From UBA12202 sp002691725 (GTDB lineage: Bacteria > Pseudomonadota > Alphaproteobacteria > Puniceispirillales > UBA1172): a stretch of 64,000 nt of DNA. Positions 62,687-64,000 of this stretch are shown here, piece by piece (the stretch's first letter is position 1; each line of letters starts with the position of its first letter). Made by a program: the position numbers and the translations under genes. The notes under the pieces were generated by a model. It was not told the origin of the DNA. It saw only the letters and a list, made by a program, of their open reading frames with translations, and made no database searches. The stretch spans positions 1 to 64,000 of the forward strand of contig CBFIAU010000002.1 of NCBI GenBank assembly GCA_965660675.1, written 5' to 3'.

Positions 62687-64000
62687 ATGACAAATCCATA
62701 TGATGATTTTCCGGCGGTGCAAGCAAATTATGTTCCTTTATCGCCATTGTCATTTTTGCCGCGCGCGGCATCTATCTATCCCCATGGTGAAGCGATTATT
62801 CACGGCAAGCGGCGCTATTCATGGAGTGAGACTTTCGCCCGATGTAGGCGTTTAGCAACAGGTCTCAATGCTATCGGTATCAGCAAAGGCGATACGGTTT
62901 CTATTATCTGCCCCAATATCCCTGAAATGGTGGAGGCGCATTTTGGTGTGCCTGCTAGTGGCGGTGTCCTGAATGCTATTAACACGCGGCTTGATGCTGA
63001 GACTATTGCTTATATCTTGACTCATGGTGGATGCAAGGTGTTGCTGGTTGATCAAGAGTTTGCAGCAACAGCAACTGAGGCGCTTGCCGCCATGGATGCC
63101 GCAGATGCCGCCGCGATCACAGTGATTGATATTATCGACAGCGAATATGACGGCAATGTTAAGCCGATCGGAGTATGTGATTATGAGGCGTTGCTGGCCA
63201 AAGGCAATGTCAGCGACCCGTGGCGTCTGCCCGAAAATGAATGGGATGCAATGACGCTGAATTACACCTCCGGCACAACCAACCGGCCGAAAGGTGTGGT
63301 CTATCATCATCGCGGCGCCTATCTTTTATCCAAGGGAACGGCGTGTGACTGGTTTATTGCCAAACGCCCGCGCTATCTGGCGCTTGTTCCGTTATTCCAT
63401 TGTAATGGCTGGGGACATAGCTGGACAATGGCGGCGATTGGTGGAACGATTATTGGTGCGCGTACGGTTTCTGCGAAGGTCATTTTTGATGCGATTGCTG
63501 ATAATGGAGTGACGCATTTTGGCGGTGCGCCTATTGTTCTATCCATGATTATCAATGCTGATGATGCAGAAAAGCGGCCTGTCCCTGAAGGTATTCAAGT
63601 CATAACGGCTGGCGCGCCGCCGCCACCTGCGGTCATCACCCAGATGGAAGCTTTAGGTTTTGAAGTCACGCATGTCTATGGGCTGACCGAAACATATGGT
63701 CATGTGACGATGAATGTCTGGCATGAAGAATGGGATCAAGACAGTAATAAAAACCGTGATCTGCTGCTTGCTCGGCAAGGCGTCGCCATGTCTTTCCTTG
63801 AGCATCAAGATGTCGTTAACACAGAGACGATGGAGCCTGTTCCAGCAGATGGTGAGACCATTGGTGAGATTGTTTTTCGCGGTAATACCGTGATGAAGGG
63901 ATATTTCAAAAATCAGGAGGCGACTGACGAAGCCTTTAAGGGCGGCTATTTCCATTCTGGTGATTTAGCGGTTAAGCATCCTGATGGTTATGTTCAGATC
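62687..64000 (+). CDS. Acyl-CoA synthetase, DmdB-like (3-methylmercaptopropionyl-CoA ligase), 3'-truncated by window
   Basis: The frame runs open for 438 codons to the window edge and begins MTNPYDDFPAVQANYVPLSP, a start typical of the DmdB/fatty-acid CoA ligase subgroup. The adenylate-forming motifs are visible: A3 as NYTSGTTNRPKGVVYHHRGA, A5 as VYGLTETYG, and the A7 region FHSGDLAV. DmdB activates methylmercaptopropionate, the DmdA product, to its CoA ester. Context favours this over a general fatty acyl ligase. A GAGAGGATAG box precedes the ATG. Confidence 0.87.
   Translation, partial: MTNPYDDFPAVQANYVPLSPLSFLPRAASIYPHGEAIIHGKRRYSWSETFARCRRLATGLNAIGISKGDTVSIICPNIPEMVEAHFGVPASGGVLNAINTRLDAETIAYILTHGGCKVLLVDQEFAATATEALAAMDAADAAAITVIDIIDSEYDGNVKPIGVCDYEALLAKGNVSDPWRLPENEWDAMTLNYTSGTTNRPKGVVYHHRGAYLLSKGTACDWFIAKRPRYLALVPLFHCNGWGHSWTMAAIGGTIIGARTVSAKVIFDAIADNGVTHFGGAPIVLSMIINADDAEKRPVPEGIQVITAGAPPPPAVITQMEALGFEVTHVYGLTETYGHVTMNVWHEEWDQDSNKNRDLLLARQGVAMSFLEHQDVVNTETMEPVPADGETIGEIVFRGNTVMKGYFKNQEATDEAFKGGYFHSGDLAVKHPDGYVQI

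Overview
This 64 kb window looks like a chromosome segment from a marine alphaproteobacterium, most plausibly of the SAR116 type (Puniceispirillum relatives). This is inferred from gene content: DMSP demethylation genes, a membrane-anchored CycM-like cytochrome c, a COG4223/mitofilin-like gene beside hemC-hemD-hemY, and compact gene spacing. No 16S gene is present, so the taxonomy stays an inference.

Layout. 1-1973: the edge of an integrated element (C-terminal part of a Rieske oxygenase and a tyrosine recombinase) abutting the 3' end of tRNA-Arg(ACG). 2.2-12.1 kb: gpt, an orphan histidine kinase, then the rpmH-rnpA-yidD-yidC-engB-argB block, a HAD phosphatase, dapD-dapE and a membrane protein. 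12.2-20.6 kb: def-fmt-truA, rmuC, dnaX-ebfC-recR, SRP RNA, pheA, kdsB. 20.8-36.1 kb: cytochrome c, a HisN-like phosphatase, a GhrA-like reductase, a leucyl aminopeptidase, a MATE exporter, a lipid-A glycosylation trio, an EVE protein, gpsA-tsaD, hemC-hemD-mitofilin-like-hemY. 36.2-39.4 kb: small, A+T-rich, partly secreted orphan proteins around tRNA-Thr(CGT). 39.6-49.1 kb: an exported FKBP-rhodanese fusion, a polar amino acid ABC transporter with an AstE/AspA-like deacylase, a frameshifted 2OG-Fe(II) oxygenase, a methyltransferase, an aminotransferase and a chromate transporter. 49.2-55.1 kb: a minus-strand set adhC, [RNA-guided nuclease plus repeat array], fghA, GMC oxidoreductase. 55.2-64.0 kb: a LysE exporter and a DMSP/methanethiol block (acuI, dmdA, metY, alpha/beta hydrolase, FadN-type fusion, dmdB-like acyl-CoA synthetase).

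The most striking locus is 51812-53901. A 526-residue RuvC nuclease, similar in size and catalytic layout to Cas12f or an enlarged TnpB, is followed downstream by a 265-bp gene-free stretch with several hairpins. Then come four regularly spaced 34-47 bp repeats separated by three unique 28-30 bp spacers. No cas1, cas2 or tnpA lies nearby. The cassette sits between adhC and fghA, whose products act consecutively in glutathione-dependent formaldehyde oxidation. It reads as a minimal type V-like CRISPR locus, or as an intermediate between TnpB/omega-RNA and Cas12/crRNA.

The flanking metabolism is coherent. DmdA removes a methyl group from DMSP, the DmdB-like ligase and FadN-type enzyme can carry the acyl-CoA steps, MetY can capture methanethiol, AcuI handles acryloyl-CoA, and adhC/fghA detoxify C1 units.
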